64,000 nucleotides of DNA, from positions 3,348,001 through 3,412,000 of the forward strand of contig NZ_CP149817.1 of the NCBI RefSeq assembly GCF_037935975.1, read 5' to 3'. Shown here piece after piece: positions 63,639-64,000 of this stretch (the first letter of the stretch is position 1; the number at the start of each line of letters is the position of its first letter). Position numbers and translations under genes: made by a program. The notes below the pieces were generated by a model that was not told where the DNA came from, did no database searches, and saw only the letters and a list, made by a program, of their open reading frames with translations. The stretch is from Teredinibacter turnerae. Its GTDB lineage: Bacteria > Pseudomonadota > Gammaproteobacteria > Pseudomonadales > Cellvibrionaceae.

Positions 63639-64000
63639 TTATAGGTCGTAGCGCAGCGCTTCTGCTGGTTCGATTTGGGAGGCTCTAAATGCTGGGTATA
63701 TAGTCGCCAACACAGCGACGACGACCGCCATCGCACACACCAAAACGGTGTCCTGCCATTGCCATTGCGATGGTAAATAAGCCACAAAGTACACATTGGG
63801 GTCGAAGAGCTGAAAGCCGGTGAGCGACTCTATTAGCTGCATCGCTTCTGGCAGCCACACAGCGGTTACAACCCCAAAAACAGCACCGATTGCAATGCCA
63901 GCCAAGCCCAAAATAACGCCCTGGGCCATAAAAATACGAATAATGTCCCAACGCGACATGCCGAGTGTACGCAACACTGCAATGTCGCCGCGTTTTTCCG
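63639..64000 (-). CDS. lolC: Lipoprotein-releasing permease LolC, C-terminal part
   Basis: The frame is open to the window edge ([21 protein letters not shown]...), so only the last 120 residues are seen: three membrane helices, a periplasmic loop with [21 protein letters not shown], and the end [19 protein letters not shown]. Same fold as the downstream permease, from which it is a paralogue. Confidence 0.9.
   Translation of the reverse strand, partial: EKRGDIAVLRTLGMSRWDIIRIFMAQGVILGLAGIAIGAVFGVVTAVWLPEAMQLIESLTGFQLFDPNVYFVAYLPSQWQWQDTVLVCAMAVVVAVLATIYPAFRASQIEPAEALRYDL

Overview
The window looks like a chromosomal segment of a marine gammaproteobacterium. The family set (cmoA/cmoB/cmoM, lolCDE, ArfB, several GGDEF proteins, M16C protease) and moderate GC fit Cellvibrionales-type bacteria such as the Saccharophagus/Teredinibacter group. 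That placement is inference from gene content only.

Region 1 (1-18856) is ordinary chromosome. It holds a pyruvate-kinase-like protein cut by the window edge, a chemoreceptor-like helical protein next to an ODP-type metallo-beta-lactamase protein, two diguanylate cyclases, ArfB with CmoM, a MazG-like protein, a large M16C zinc peptidase, a soluble histidine kinase with a REC-TPR partner, CmoA-CmoB, a semialdehyde dehydrogenase, an MFS transporter and a HAD hydrolase.

Region 2 (about 19-60 kb) is a large sedentary chromosomal integron. The integrase gene intI (60533-61600, + strand) has a LexA box in its promoter. An attI core lies at 60066-60072, and the array reads leftward on the minus strand. 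I can place 47 recognisable attC sites, one of them split by IS66, plus two decayed ones. Most cassettes hold one small minus-strand ORF: lipoproteins, small membrane proteins, DUF2971, DUF1330, DUF4304, TonB-C-like, HEPN-like, TPR and Rmf-like proteins. Two toxin-antitoxin cassettes (parDE, ccdAB) run against the array.

The most striking element is a cassette body of about 305 bp with no conserved ORF, present 12 times (A to L from left to right) and joined to two different attC types. Near-identical bodies can carry different attCs. Four other cassettes encode divergent members of one small secreted-protein family.

The array is itself a target for mobile DNA. Three copies of a 1730-bp IS1182-family element all sit at the same GTT core of attC sites. 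A group IIC-attC intron with its reverse transcriptase sits at another attC core, and fossil pieces of related introns lie at the old, left end. One IS66 element is inside an attC (8-bp target duplication). Two IS4-family copies (9-bp duplications) interrupt cassette genes.

Region 3 (61601-64000) returns to core chromosome with lolC (partial), lolD and lolE on the minus strand.
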